Shown here: one piece after another, positions 17,532 to 26,364 of the stretch | Layout of the letters: each line of letters opens with the position of its first letter | How positions within the stretch are numbered: position 1 is the first letter of the stretch | Assembly: GCA_947589295.1 (NCBI GenBank) | Contig: CANQBZ010000022.1 | Span: forward strand, 1-34,579 | Reading direction: 5' to 3' | Length of the DNA stretch: 34,579 bases | Source: an uncultured Akkermansia sp. | GTDB taxonomy: Bacteria > Verrucomicrobiota > Verrucomicrobiia > Verrucomicrobiales > Akkermansiaceae | Notes under the pieces: model-generated | What the model saw: only the letters and a program-made list of their open reading frames with translations | What the model was told of the DNA's origin: nothing | Database searches by the model: none | Translations under genes and position numbers: made by a program

Positions 17532-18860
17532 ATGCAGGGGAAGTTTGCCATTGTGTCGCTCGGGTGTGCCAAGAATTTGGTGGACTCTGAGGTGATGACG
17601 GATGAGCTGCTGCGAGTCGGCTACCGCAGGGTAGAGCCGCCGCGGGCGGATGTCGTGGTGGTCAATACATGTGCCTTTATTGATCCGGCTAAGCAGGAGG
17701 CCATAGATACAATCATTGGTCTCACTCGAGCACGAGTTCAAGGGAAAACACCGACCAGACAGAAGATTTTGGTGGCCGGTTGTTTGGCTCAGCGTTACGC
17801 CGATGATTTGGTTAAGCTCATGCCCGAGATCGATGCCTTTGTGGGTGTCGACCAAGTGGGACAGATAGCTCAGATAGTGCAGGCAGTGATCGCGGGAGAT
17901 GGACGTAAGATATACCGCAGTCGTGTATCCACTCTGGTGCCTGATTATGCAGCATCCCGTTTCCGATTGACCCCTGCGCATACAGCCTATGTCAAGATAG
18001 CCGAAGGGTGCAACCACGCATGCGCCTACTGCGCCATACCGCGTATTCGCGGCGGATTTCGCAGTCGGCCGCTTGCCAATGTTCTGCGCGAAGTTGAAGC
18101 ATTGGCGCGCAAAGGTACAAAAGAAATCAACCTCATCGCGCAAGATACGACATACTATGGGAAGGATCGTCCGACAAGCGGAGATACCTTGGCAAAGCTG
18201 TTGCGAGAGGCAAATAGAATACCAGGCGATTTTTATCTGCGTGTTCTTTACACGCACCCGGCGCATTGGGATGAGGCGCTCATCGCTGCCTACGCCGAGT
18301 GTGAGAAAGTGCTCAAGTACGTTGATATTCCGTTGCAGCACATATCAGACCACTTGCTCACTGAGCAACGTCGCCGAACAGATGGGAACTATATCCGTAA
18401 TCTGATTACTCGGCTCCGCCAGGCAGTGCCGGGTATTGGACTGCGTTCTACCTTTATCAGCGGGTTACCCGGCGAAACGGAGCAGGATCACGCCGAACTG
18501 TGCGACTTTGTGCGTGAGTTCCGTTTTGAACGCGCTGGCGTGTTTCCTTACTCACGTGAGGAGGGAACAATCGCCGCGCGCATGAAAAATCAAGTACACC
18601 ACGCCACCCGAAAGCGTCGCGCTAACGAGCTCAATATGATCCTTGCCGGGATAGCAGATGAGGTAGGCACCTCTTGCGTGGGGCGGCAGATGCGTGTTCT
18701 TGTAGATGCGCCTGGTATTGCCCGTGGTGCATGGGATGCTCCGGATGTGGATGGTGCTGTGCATGTGGATGCGCGGCTGCCTGTAGGGCAGATTGTCACA
18801 GTACGTATCACCGATTCTATTGCTTATGAGCTCTTTGCTGAAGACAATTCCGTATCATAA
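17532..18860 (+). CDS. rimO: Ribosomal protein S12 methylthiotransferase RimO
   Basis: RimO is a radical-SAM enzyme that methylthiolates an aspartate of ribosomal protein S12. The 442-residue protein has the N-terminal UPF0004 domain with three cluster cysteines (SLGCAKN, NTCAF, AGCLAQRY). The radical-SAM motif GCNHACAYC (C160, C164, C167) is followed by AIPRIRGGFRSR, and the protein ends with a TRAM domain. The SLGCAKNLVDSE opening distinguishes RimO from the tRNA enzyme MiaB. The PBP gene begins 11 bp downstream and is probably co-transcribed. Confidence 0.96.
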   Translation: MQGKFAIVSLGCAKNLVDSEVMTDELLRVGYRRVEPPRADVVVVNTCAFIDPAKQEAIDTIIGLTRARVQGKTPTRQKILVAGCLAQRYADDLVKLMPEIDAFVGVDQVGQIAQIVQAVIAGDGRKIYRSRVSTLVPDYAASRFRLTPAHTAYVKIAEGCNHACAYCAIPRIRGGFRSRPLANVLREVEALARKGTKEINLIAQDTTYYGKDRPTSGDTLAKLLREANRIPGDFYLRVLYTHPAHWDEALIAAYAECEKVLKYVDIPLQHISDHLLTEQRRRTDGNYIRNLITRLRQAVPGIGLRSTFISGLPGETEQDHAELCDFVREFRFERAGVFPYSREEGTIAARMKNQVHHATRKRRANELNMILAGIADEVGTSCVGRQMRVLVDAPGIARGAWDAPDVDGAVHVDARLPVGQIVTVRITDSIAYELFAEDNSVS

Positions 18861-18871
18861 TTCTTTCTTCC

Positions 18872-21364
18872 ATGCGTTATAAGCCCGAGCAGCAGGATGC
18901 GCCGGATTCGAGCTATTCCCATCGGGATGTGGAAACGCCCTACGTGCAGTCCCAGCCTCAAACTCGTCTACGTGCCCGGCTTGGGGACGACCTACCCCAG
19001 CCGCTGCAGGATGATGATGTTTTTGGTTCCCCTCTGCCGGAGCGCGAGTACACTCGCCACCGGCGCGAGTTCAATCCAATGGATGACTTTCGGCACCCTC
19101 CCCAAAAGGGCATGAGTGCATGGCGTGCTCTATGGCTCTTGATTTCATTCCCGTTCCGCCTCGTTTACTTTTTGACGCGTGCACTGCCCAAGTTGCTGCG
19201 CATTGTCATCAGCCTTTCTTTCGTGGGTTTCGTGTTTATGGCCATCTTGGCAGTAGTCTATGGTATCAAGGCTGAGCGCTACGATATTGGGGAGATAATG
19301 CGCATGCCGGAACGCACGATTGTGCTGGACCGCAAGGATAACGAGATCGGCACTCTGCATGGCGAGAACCGGCGCCGCATTGAAAACATAGAAACTGAAG
19401 TGCCGCCTTATTTTATCCAGGCGCTCATCATGCAGGAGGACCGTTCCTTTTGGAAGCATGGTGGCATTGATCCACGTGGCTTACTACGTGCTGTGGCTCA
19501 GGTATTCAAGCATCACCGCACCACTCAGGGGGCTTCCACTCTTACTATGCAGTTGGCAAAAAATACCTACAATCATCGCGAGCGCACCATGGATGCTAAG
19601 CTCACCGAGATGGCGCTCGCCCGACGTATGGAGGCCACCTATGACAAAAAAACGATTCTCACTTGCTACATTAACCGCGTGTTTTGGGGGCATACCTTTT
19701 TAGGACTCAAGCAGGCTGCTAAGGGTTATTTTGACAAGCAACCGCGTGATCTCACCCTTGGAGAATCAGCCATGTTGGCTGGCATTGTCTGTAGTCCAAA
19801 TGAGTTTTCTCCCTACCGCAGTCCCAGCTCCGCCAGGGTGCAGCGCGATAAGGTGCTCAAACTGCTGGTGGAGCACGGACATATCACGCGCAATCAATAT
19901 CACGCTGCATTGGCGGAGCCCATTGTGACAGCTCGACCGGCGTTGCGTGGGATGGGTAATTACGCGCTGGACCTCGTGCGCAGCGAGGTGGATCACATCC
20001 TGGACATGCTGGATTCTGCCCAGCGCCACGTGAAGGAAGACGCCACTTATGCCGGCGGCTTGGTGGTGCGTACAACCCTCGATGTGGATTTGCAGGATGA
20101 CGTGATGCGTGAGTTGGATACTCGTCTTGTTGACATGTTTGAGAAACGCAGAGCCTGGCCGCATCAGACTCGAGCGCAATTCCAGGCGGCCATCGCCAAC
20201 CTCAGCCTTGAAGAGGCGGATAACGCACGTCCACAGTACATACAGGCCGCATGTGTAGTCATCGACAATGCTACGGGAGCCTTGCTGGCCGTAGTTGGTG
20301 GGCGCGACAGTCGAGAATCTCCGCTCAATCGTGCTGTACAGAGCCGCCGCCAAGTTGGTTCCATATTCAAGCCCATTGTGTATGCTACTTTTTTTGAGCG
20401 TGGTGGGGGGCCGCAGACCCCGGTATCTGATGACCGCATTCAGCCCGGTGAAATCGCTGGAGCTCGCCGCTGGTTTCCTGGCAACTCTGATGGTCGTTTC
20501 ACTGGGTTTCATCCGGCTGGCTGGGGTTTGCTCAAAAGCCGTAACACGATGTCTGTGCGTGTGGGTCAGCGCGCCGGGTTGAATCATGTCATTAACACCG
20601 GGCTGATGGCTGGTTTCCCGAAGACTGCTAAAAAACCGGGGCCCACCATTTACTTAGGCACGTGGGAAGCTTCGCCGTTGGAGGTTGCATCAGCCTATAC
20701 CATGTTTGCTAATGGTGGTGTACGTCCCTCGCCTTACATTATCCAGAGCATTGCGGATGCTGATGGTCATATTCTTTGGCGTAATCCTGCCGCCGTACGT
20801 CGGGTTCTCTCTTCGCGTTCGTCCAATGCGGTTTCTTCTATCCTCCAGCAAATTACAAAACCGGGTGGTACAGCCGCCGCCGTGCAGCGCATGGGATTCT
20901 CTGCCCCATGCGGAGGTAAAACAGGTACTACCAATGCTTACCGTAATGCGTGGTTTTGCGGTTTTACTTCAGATTTGACCGCTGCCGTGTGGGTTGGATT
21001 CGACCGTCCTGTTACCATTGCTGACAAAGCGTACGGCGGCACAGTGGCACTTCCGCTCTGGGTGGGTGTCATGCAGTGCGCTGCAGCTCGCGGCTACGCG
21101 ATGGGGGCTATTCGCACTTCTCCGGCTGGTGCCAGAAGGCAGGGTATTCGACTCTGTCGTGATACAGGCATGGTGGCTCATTCCGGCTGTGAGTACCAGG
21201 GTTCGGCCTACACCGAAACAATGACTGATCTGACTAAGCCCCGTCCTCTCTGTACGAAGCATGATCCCATGGCAGATGAGGTCGATGATTCTTTGCCGGA
21301 CGATGCGCCCGCCGAGGACCCCGATAATCTGCCGGATGAAGATGTGGCCGAGGAGGTGGGGTGA
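18872..21364 (+). CDS. Class A penicillin-binding protein (transglycosylase/transpeptidase)
   Basis: This bifunctional enzyme polymerises and cross-links peptidoglycan in the periplasm. The 830-residue protein has an unusually long, charged cytoplasmic N-terminus (about 80 residues, rich in Asp, Arg and Pro), then two adjacent hydrophobic segments (about 84-103 and 109-131). The GT51 transglycosylase domain follows, with catalytic E189 in QEDRSFWKHGG and the GASTLTMQLAKN motif. The transpeptidase domain has the active-site S497-x-x-K (GSIFKP), SRN as the SxN motif, and K683-T-G. The C-terminus ends in a strongly acidic Asp/Glu/Pro tail of about 35 residues. The PBP1A or PBP1C subtype is not certain. 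It probably shares the rimO promoter. Confidence 0.94.
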   Translation: MRYKPEQQDAPDSSYSHRDVETPYVQSQPQTRLRARLGDDLPQPLQDDDVFGSPLPEREYTRHRREFNPMDDFRHPPQKGMSAWRALWLLISFPFRLVYFLTRALPKLLRIVISLSFVGFVFMAILAVVYGIKAERYDIGEIMRMPERTIVLDRKDNEIGTLHGENRRRIENIETEVPPYFIQALIMQEDRSFWKHGGIDPRGLLRAVAQVFKHHRTTQGASTLTMQLAKNTYNHRERTMDAKLTEMALARRMEATYDKKTILTCYINRVFWGHTFLGLKQAAKGYFDKQPRDLTLGESAMLAGIVCSPNEFSPYRSPSSARVQRDKVLKLLVEHGHITRNQYHAALAEPIVTARPALRGMGNYALDLVRSEVDHILDMLDSAQRHVKEDATYAGGLVVRTTLDVDLQDDVMRELDTRLVDMFEKRRAWPHQTRAQFQAAIANLSLEEADNARPQYIQAACVVIDNATGALLAVVGGRDSRESPLNRAVQSRRQVGSIFKPIVYATFFERGGGPQTPVSDDRIQPGEIAGARRWFPGNSDGRFTGFHPAGWGLLKSRNTMSVRVGQRAGLNHVINTGLMAGFPKTAKKPGPTIYLGTWEASPLEVASAYTMFANGGVRPSPYIIQSIADADGHILWRNPAAVRRVLSSRSSNAVSSILQQITKPGGTAAAVQRMGFSAPCGGKTGTTNAYRNAWFCGFTSDLTAAVWVGFDRPVTIADKAYGGTVALPLWVGVMQCAAARGYAMGAIRTSPAGARRQGIRLCRDTGMVAHSGCEYQGSAYTETMTDLTKPRPLCTKHDPMADEVDDSLPDDAPAEDPDNLPDEDVAEEVG

Positions 21365-21385
21365 CGAAAGATGATACGGTATGGT

Positions 21386-21415
21386 CTGTACATTGTACAC
21401 AGAAACAGGTATAGT
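21386..21415 (+). promoter_or_regulatory. Predicted promoter and palindrome upstream of the Abi gene
   Basis: CTGTAC (21386-21391), an 18-bp spacer and TATAGT (21410-21415), with 17 nt to the ATG at 21433. The -35 box overlaps a perfect inverted repeat TGTAC-ATT-GTACA (21387-21399), which looks like an operator. A TATTAT box exactly 6 nt before the ATG is an alternative -10 but lacks a -35. Confidence 0.4.
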
Positions 21416-21432
21416 AGCGCTATTATTGAGTC

Positions 21433-22404
21433 ATGGCCAAGCCGTACAAAACGTTTCGTGAGCAGGCGCACATCCTAGTGACGCGCGGTATGCAGAGTTC
21501 CCGTGGGCTAAGCGTTGACGAACTGGAAGCCGAGATTGAAAACAAGCTGCGCTACATCAACTATTACCGTATCTCTGCTTACTGGGCCTCATTTTTGGAA
21601 ACTGGCGATAATGCAGCATCTCCACATTTCCGTCCCGGGACATATTGGGAGACCGTGCTCGTCCTTTATGACTTCGACCGCGACTTACGCGAGCTTCTCT
21701 TTAGTGCCATTTCTCAAATGGAACTTGCCCTGCGTACACAAATTGCACATCAGTGGTCGCTCTACACCCATTCCAGCACTCCGCAAGCTAGTAAAAGCGG
21801 AATGCTCGCTTCCTTTTTAACTCGTCAGGAGGGAGTTGTTTCGCCGCATGAGAAATTTATGGCGCGCATCGCCGACAATTTTCGCAAGGATCGCCCGTTA
21901 TATGCCGGATGGGATGCGGAAATCAAGCAGGGGGCGACGATAGAAACCGTGCCTGTGTGGAGTTTTGTCGAATTCGCCAGCTTTGGTCACTTAGCCGAGC
22001 TGTTGCGCTGTGCATTGGAGCCGGAACTTGTGCAACGCATCGCAGAGGCGATGCAGTTCGACAGCGTGGAGTACTTCTTGTTCGGTATCTCCCTGCTTGC
22101 CCAGATACGCAATGCTTGTGCCCACCAATTTCGAGTTTGGAATAGTCGGTGGCTCCACCTGCGCTTTCAGGACGCTCCGGAACCCATCCGCACGGAGTTG
22201 GATCGGCTTGCCATCCCCGGCAGCACTGCTGCCGCTCTCACTTTCTGCTGTCGCATGCTGCGCGCCATGGAACCCGATAATCAATGGAAGCAGCGCCTCC
22301 TTCAATATTATACGACCGCTTCAGAGACTGTCCCCACTCTATTCCGCGATCTCGGTTTTTTCTCCTCGTCCTGGCATCAGGACCCTCGCTGGAATCTCAC
22401 ATGA
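21433..22404 (+). CDS. Abi_2 (AbiD/AbiF-like) HEPN-type protein
   Basis: A 323-residue protein of the Abi_2 family, related to lactococcal phage-abortive-infection proteins AbiD and AbiF. It opens with the family pattern KPYKTFREQAHILVTRGM and KLRYINYYRISAYW, then the YDFDRDLRELLFSAISQMELALRTQIAH block. It carries the HEPN RNase-type motif R226-N-A-C-A-H231 (RxxxxH) towards its C-terminal half. Such proteins are thought to cleave RNA and halt growth on phage infection; this role is known for a few members and inferred here. No antitoxin, restriction gene or integrase is adjacent. It stands alone between a PBP gene and tmk, with a possible operator in its promoter. Confidence 0.85.
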   Translation: MAKPYKTFREQAHILVTRGMQSSRGLSVDELEAEIENKLRYINYYRISAYWASFLETGDNAASPHFRPGTYWETVLVLYDFDRDLRELLFSAISQMELALRTQIAHQWSLYTHSSTPQASKSGMLASFLTRQEGVVSPHEKFMARIADNFRKDRPLYAGWDAEIKQGATIETVPVWSFVEFASFGHLAELLRCALEPELVQRIAEAMQFDSVEYFLFGISLLAQIRNACAHQFRVWNSRWLHLRFQDAPEPIRTELDRLAIPGSTAAALTFCCRMLRAMEPDNQWKQRLLQYYTTASETVPTLFRDLGFFSSSWHQDPRWNLT

Positions 22405-22461
22405 CAGTTTAGATAGGGATGAGGCATCATTGATGTCGAGACAGAGAAGAGGTTCATGGAC

Positions 22462-22490
22462 TTGTCATGAGCCGGACAATATGGTACCCT
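22462..22490 (+). promoter_or_regulatory. Leaderless promoter of tmk
   Basis: TTGTCA (22462-22467), a 17-bp spacer and TACCCT (22485-22490), with 6 nt to ATG 22497. It overlaps the longer possible tmk reading frame and supports the downstream start. Confidence 0.5.
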
Positions 22491-22496
22491 TGGGGC

Positions 22497-23114
22497 ATGG
22501 AACGGGGAAAGCTCATTGTCTTTGAGGGGGTGGATGGTACTGGGAAGTCCACGCAGATCGATTTGCTGAAGCTCTATTTAGCAGAGCGGGGTAAAAAGGT
22601 GGTGACGAGTTTTGAGCCTACGCATGGCGAATGGGGAATGCGCGTGCGTGCGGCTGCGGTTTCCGGGAAGCGTTTAAGTGTGCAGGATGAAGTGGAATGC
22701 TTGCTGCGCGACAGGCGTGAGCATGTGAAGCGGTTGATACTGCCGGCGTTGGCGGAGAATAACTGGGTATTGCTGGATCGCTATTATCCATCGATGATGG
22801 CTTACCAAGGGGCGACAGGCGGAGATGTGGCGGAGATACGTCGACTCAATGAGATATTTGCCCCGGCTCCCGATTTAGCTTTTTGGCTTGATATACCGGT
22901 GCAGGAGGCGCTGCGCCGCATTCAGAACCGCGGGCAGAAGAAGGATGCTTTTGAGCAAGCGGACTTCTTACAAGCCGTAGCGCGCATTTACGGCGCTATG
23001 GACATGCCGTGGTGGCGTCGCATTCCGGCCAATGGTGAAATAGCTGAAACGCAGGCACTCATTCGATGTGAGATTACCATGTGTCTGGAGCCGCTGTGGG
23101 CAGGGAGCAATTGA
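22497..23114 (+). CDS. tmk: Thymidylate kinase
   Basis: Tmk phosphorylates dTMP to dTDP. Started at ATG 22497 the protein is 205 residues, the family norm, and opens with the canonical GKLIVFEGVDGTGKST, whose P-loop is at residues 11-19. The dTMP-binding DRYYPSMMAYQG motif (DRY type) follows in mid-protein. A start at 22467 would add ten residues before the normal N-terminus and would fall on the predicted promoter. The lid region (RIQNRGQKKDAFE) is arginine-bearing. Its 3' end overlaps the convergent sulfatase gene by 41 bp. Confidence 0.94.
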   Translation: MERGKLIVFEGVDGTGKSTQIDLLKLYLAERGKKVVTSFEPTHGEWGMRVRAAAVSGKRLSVQDEVECLLRDRREHVKRLILPALAENNWVLLDRYYPSMMAYQGATGGDVAEIRRLNEIFAPAPDLAFWLDIPVQEALRRIQNRGQKKDAFEQADFLQAVARIYGAMDMPWWRRIPANGEIAETQALIRCEITMCLEPLWAGSN

Positions 23115-24639
23115 TGCCACCATTTTGTTGCTTGATGGCGTGCAGTCGCTGAATGAGCATGCGTACCAGTTCCGGCTGCTTCGGGGCGAGGTCGTTCTGC
23201 TCAACGGGATCGGTAGAGAGATCGAAGAGTTGCCAAGACGCGTTGGGACCTGGCATAAGCTTGTAATGATTGAAGCGGAGGGCCAGATTAGTGGCGTGAT
23301 TGTGTTCCGGCAATTCGTTGCGTCCCTGTTTGCTAAGTCCACAGAGGGCGGGGAGCATATTTTGACTGTCGAGCATGGAATCTTGAGGAATAGCGGAAAA
23401 ACCGATGAGATGTGCCAGGGAGCGCGAGATATCCACTTGACAGATGAGCGCGGCCGACTTGCCGGGTTGCACTACGCCAGGCCAGTGTACGATAAAGGGC
23501 ATTCGCGTGCCCCCTTCACGTAAGGTGTATTTGCCGCCGGAGTAAGGAGCAGCTGGGTTATGTCCAGCGCAGTCTTGCAGTGCGCCATCCAGGTAACCAT
23601 CTGCTATGACTGGACCGTTGTCGCTAGTAAAGATGAGTAGAGTTTCCTCTGCTTTGTACCCGGCCTCTGCAAGTGCATTGCGCACGACACCCAAACTATC
23701 GTCCATTTGCACCGTCACATCACCTCGGATGCCGAGCTGACTTTTGCCGCGCCAGCGTGGATGTGGGTCGCGTGGTACATGGATGTCATTCGCACAAAAA
23801 TAGAGGAAGATAGGGTGTCCCGCATTTTCACGAATGAAACGCACGGCAGCCTCGTTAATGCGATCCGCAATTTTCTGATCATTCCAAAGGGCGGATTTCC
23901 CACCGGACATGTGTCCGATGCGTGAAATGCCCGCAATGACAGTTTTATCATGCTGCTTGTCAGCACTACGTCCCCAGGGTTTGAGCTGAGTGGTCAGCTG
24001 CTCTTCGGTCATATCTGCAGCCACCAGCTCATTTGGAAAACGGAAAGAGGGAGTGTAATTCACACGAATAGGATCTGCCGGATCCAGATTTACCACGCGG
24101 CCGTTTTGAATGAAAACGCAGGGCACACGGTCTCCCGTAGCAGCCATGATGAAAGATTCATCAAAACCGACTTCGCGCGGAGAAGGCGAAATGAGACCGT
24201 TCCAATTTGTTGGCTTTATGCCCCGTCCCAAGCCCAAATGCCATTTACCAATAGCGGCCGTGCGGTAGCCTGCAAGCTGCATCATAGCTGGAAGAGTAAG
24301 CTGCTCCCCTTTGATGGGCAGGATGAGACGAGCATCCCCAGGAAGAATGCCCATGCCGCGATAGCGCCATGCGTAGGTGCCGGTGAGCAGTGAATAGCGC
24401 GAGGGAGTGCACACACTGCTGGTGCTGTGGGCATCTGTGAAGACGAGACCCTGTTGCGCGAGGGTTTCTAGGTGAGGGCAGGGAACCTTGGCGCAACCGT
24501 AGGCAGAAGTATCGTTGTAGCCCAAGTCATCGGCATAGAAGATGATAATGGCGCGAGGCTTGGGCAGCCGTTCGGTTTGCGCCGACACGGCGGCACAGAG
24601 CAGGGCAATCCCAAGGCTGACACGAAGCAGGGTTTGCAT
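23074..24639 (-). CDS. Secreted S1-family sulfatase
   Basis: This arylsulfatase-type enzyme hydrolyses sulfate esters, probably on glycans outside the cytoplasm. From ATG 24639 it is 521 residues with a signal peptide (hydrophobic core about 7-18, cleavage after AVSA). A TTG at 24654 would add five residues. The fold starts at AIIIFYADDLGYND, with metal-binding D37-D38. The formylglycine signature is CTPSR (C77 to R81), so it needs an anaerobic sulfatase-maturating enzyme encoded elsewhere. Further motifs are GKWHLG and TSDNGP. It follows rng by about 20 bp at the end of the mreB operon, an unexpected partner. The substrate is not predictable; host mucin or algal glycans are guesses from related organisms. 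Confidence 0.93.
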   Translation of the reverse strand: MQTLLRVSLGIALLCAAVSAQTERLPKPRAIIIFYADDLGYNDTSAYGCAKVPCPHLETLAQQGLVFTDAHSTSSVCTPSRYSLLTGTYAWRYRGMGILPGDARLILPIKGEQLTLPAMMQLAGYRTAAIGKWHLGLGRGIKPTNWNGLISPSPREVGFDESFIMAATGDRVPCVFIQNGRVVNLDPADPIRVNYTPSFRFPNELVAADMTEEQLTTQLKPWGRSADKQHDKTVIAGISRIGHMSGGKSALWNDQKIADRINEAAVRFIRENAGHPIFLYFCANDIHVPRDPHPRWRGKSQLGIRGDVTVQMDDSLGVVRNALAEAGYKAEETLLIFTSDNGPVIADGYLDGALQDCAGHNPAAPYSGGKYTLREGGTRMPFIVHWPGVVQPGKSAALICQVDISRSLAHLIGFSAIPQDSMLDSQNMLPALCGLSKQGRNELPEHNHATNLALRFNHYKLMPGPNASWQLFDLSTDPVEQNDLAPKQPELVRMLIQRLHAIKQQNGGINCSLPTAAPDTW

Positions 24640-24660
24640 GGGTACGGAATGCAAGCCGTC

Positions 24661-26283
24661 TCACATATTCGCCTGGTAGAGCGGCTTGTTGTTGGCAGCA
24701 TCCAAAATAGCAAAAGCCTCGCGATGGACGGAGGGATCCGAGCGGAAGATGAGACGTCCAGCACACTGGCGCTCCAACTCCAAGAGTAAGTTGGCATCCT
24801 CATTTTTGAAGCGAGAGAGTACGCTACTGTTCACCACCACAATCATATCGCCAACGGACTCGCGGTAGCGCATGATAGTGGCTTTCAATTGCCGTTGGAT
24901 TTCCACACTCATGGTCATCACACTCTTGATTCGTCCTCGCCCGTGGCAGTACGGACAGGAATCGTTCACGTAGTCAAGCAGAGATTCGTTGAGGCGCTGG
25001 CGCGTCATTTCCATGAGTCCGATAGGGGTAATTTGCATCACCTGTGTCTTGGCTTTATCGCGTTTCAGTGCGTCTTTCATGGCCTTGTACACGGCCTGTT
25101 GGTCTTTGCGATGACGCATATCGATGAAGTCCACGACAACGAGGCCGCCGATGTTGCGCAAGCGAAGTTGGCGGGCAATTTCGCGAGCAGATTCGAGATT
25201 CGTTTCCAGAATAGTTTTATCCAAGTCCTTGTTGCCTTTGTTACGGCCGGTGTTAATATCGATAGCGATGAGTGCCTCAGTTTCATCGATGACGAGATAG
25301 CCGCCGCAGGGGAGGAGCACTTGGCGTTGGAATGCCTCGTTGATTTGCTTTTCGATGCCGAGTTCTTCGAAGATTGGCTGGGTAGTGGGGTGATATTGGA
25401 TATGGCGTTTGGCGCGGCGCGAAATTTTACCGGCAATTTCCTGCATGCGCTGGGTTGTTTCCTGATTATCACAGAGGATGGTGTCCACGTTGTCGGTGAG
25501 GAAATCACGGGCAGTGCGTTCAATGAGGTCGGGCTCACGGTACACACAATGAGGATTGCGGTTAGCGGTAAACTTTTCCTCCACTTCGTGCCATTGTTGA
25601 AGCAACATGGCAAGATCGCGCACAAAGTGACGGAAACGTTGTCCCTGCGCCACAGTGCGCATAATGATGCCCATGCCGTCCGGTACATTAAGCTTCTGTA
25701 CAATTTGGCGCAGTCGCAGTCGCTCCTTGGGGTCATCAATTTTACGCGAAATACCGAATTGATCGGTGAAAGGCATGAGTACGATATAGCGTCCGGCTAG
25801 TGAGATATTGGTAGTCACACGAGGTCCTTTGGAGCTGATGGGTCCCTTGGTTACCTGCACCATAATTTCAGAGCCAATAGGGTAGATGTCAGGGATGTCC
25901 CTGCTGGTGATTTTCTTTTGTTGACGGTGGGGTCGTCCCTCTTTATGGATTTCCTCCAACGAGGAATCTAGCGCAAGAGGCAGAGCATCCCAGAAGTGCA
26001 GAAAGGCATTTTTTTCGTAGCCAATGTCCACAAACATGGCCTTGAGCCCAGGTTCAATGTTTTTCACACGGCCTTTGAAGATTCCTCCCACAATGTTGTC
26101 TTCCCCTTCGCGTTCGATGCTGTACTCCTCCAGTACTCCATCTTCCAACAGGGCAACACGGCGTTCAAGCTTTTCGGAGTTGACGATAATAGTAGTACCT
26201 TCCTTCGGGTTGGGCTGACCGAACCCGAAGAAGCGTTTGACGGTATTGATCATTTTTCTAAAAGTCTTCAAAATAATTTTCAT
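24661..26283 (-). CDS. rng: Ribonuclease G (RNase E/G family)
   Basis: This endoribonuclease takes part in rRNA maturation and mRNA decay. The catalytic core has the S1 RNA-binding domain (DNIVGGIFKGRVKNIEPGLKA region), the DNase I-like active site with DETEALIAIDINTG and GLVVVDFIDM carrying the magnesium-binding aspartates, and the zinc-link CPYCHGRGR. At roughly 540 residues it lacks the long degradosome scaffold of RNase E, hence RNase G type. The start is uncertain: ATG 26283 is chosen, ATG 26253 is as likely, and TTG 26319 would run across a strong hairpin. It lies downstream of mreB, as rng does in E. coli, where mreCD intervene. Confidence 0.93.
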   Translation of the reverse strand: MKIILKTFRKMINTVKRFFGFGQPNPKEGTTIIVNSEKLERRVALLEDGVLEEYSIEREGEDNIVGGIFKGRVKNIEPGLKAMFVDIGYEKNAFLHFWDALPLALDSSLEEIHKEGRPHRQQKKITSRDIPDIYPIGSEIMVQVTKGPISSKGPRVTTNISLAGRYIVLMPFTDQFGISRKIDDPKERLRLRQIVQKLNVPDGMGIIMRTVAQGQRFRHFVRDLAMLLQQWHEVEEKFTANRNPHCVYREPDLIERTARDFLTDNVDTILCDNQETTQRMQEIAGKISRRAKRHIQYHPTTQPIFEELGIEKQINEAFQRQVLLPCGGYLVIDETEALIAIDINTGRNKGNKDLDKTILETNLESAREIARQLRLRNIGGLVVVDFIDMRHRKDQQAVYKAMKDALKRDKAKTQVMQITPIGLMEMTRQRLNESLLDYVNDSCPYCHGRGRIKSVMTMSVEIQRQLKATIMRYRESVGDMIVVVNSSVLSRFKNEDANLLLELERQCAGRLIFRSDPSVHREAFAILDAANNKPLYQANM

Positions 26284-26293
26284 GACGAGGCGA

Positions 26294-26317
26294 GCAAGTG
26301 CGCAGGAATGCACTTGC
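26294..26317 (-). promoter_or_regulatory. Stem-loop in the mreB-rng intercistronic region
   Basis: A perfect 8-bp stem GCAAGTGC/GCACTTGC with an 8-nt loop sits between the mreB stop (26365) and the rng ATG (26283), 10 nt before that start. No T-run follows it on the minus strand, so it is not a standard terminator. It could be an RNase processing or autoregulatory site, or could limit rng translation. Confidence 0.5.
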
Positions 26318-26364
26318 AACGCAAGCAGTCGGCGCCTATCCCAGAGTGGGAGGTGGCTGCCGTG

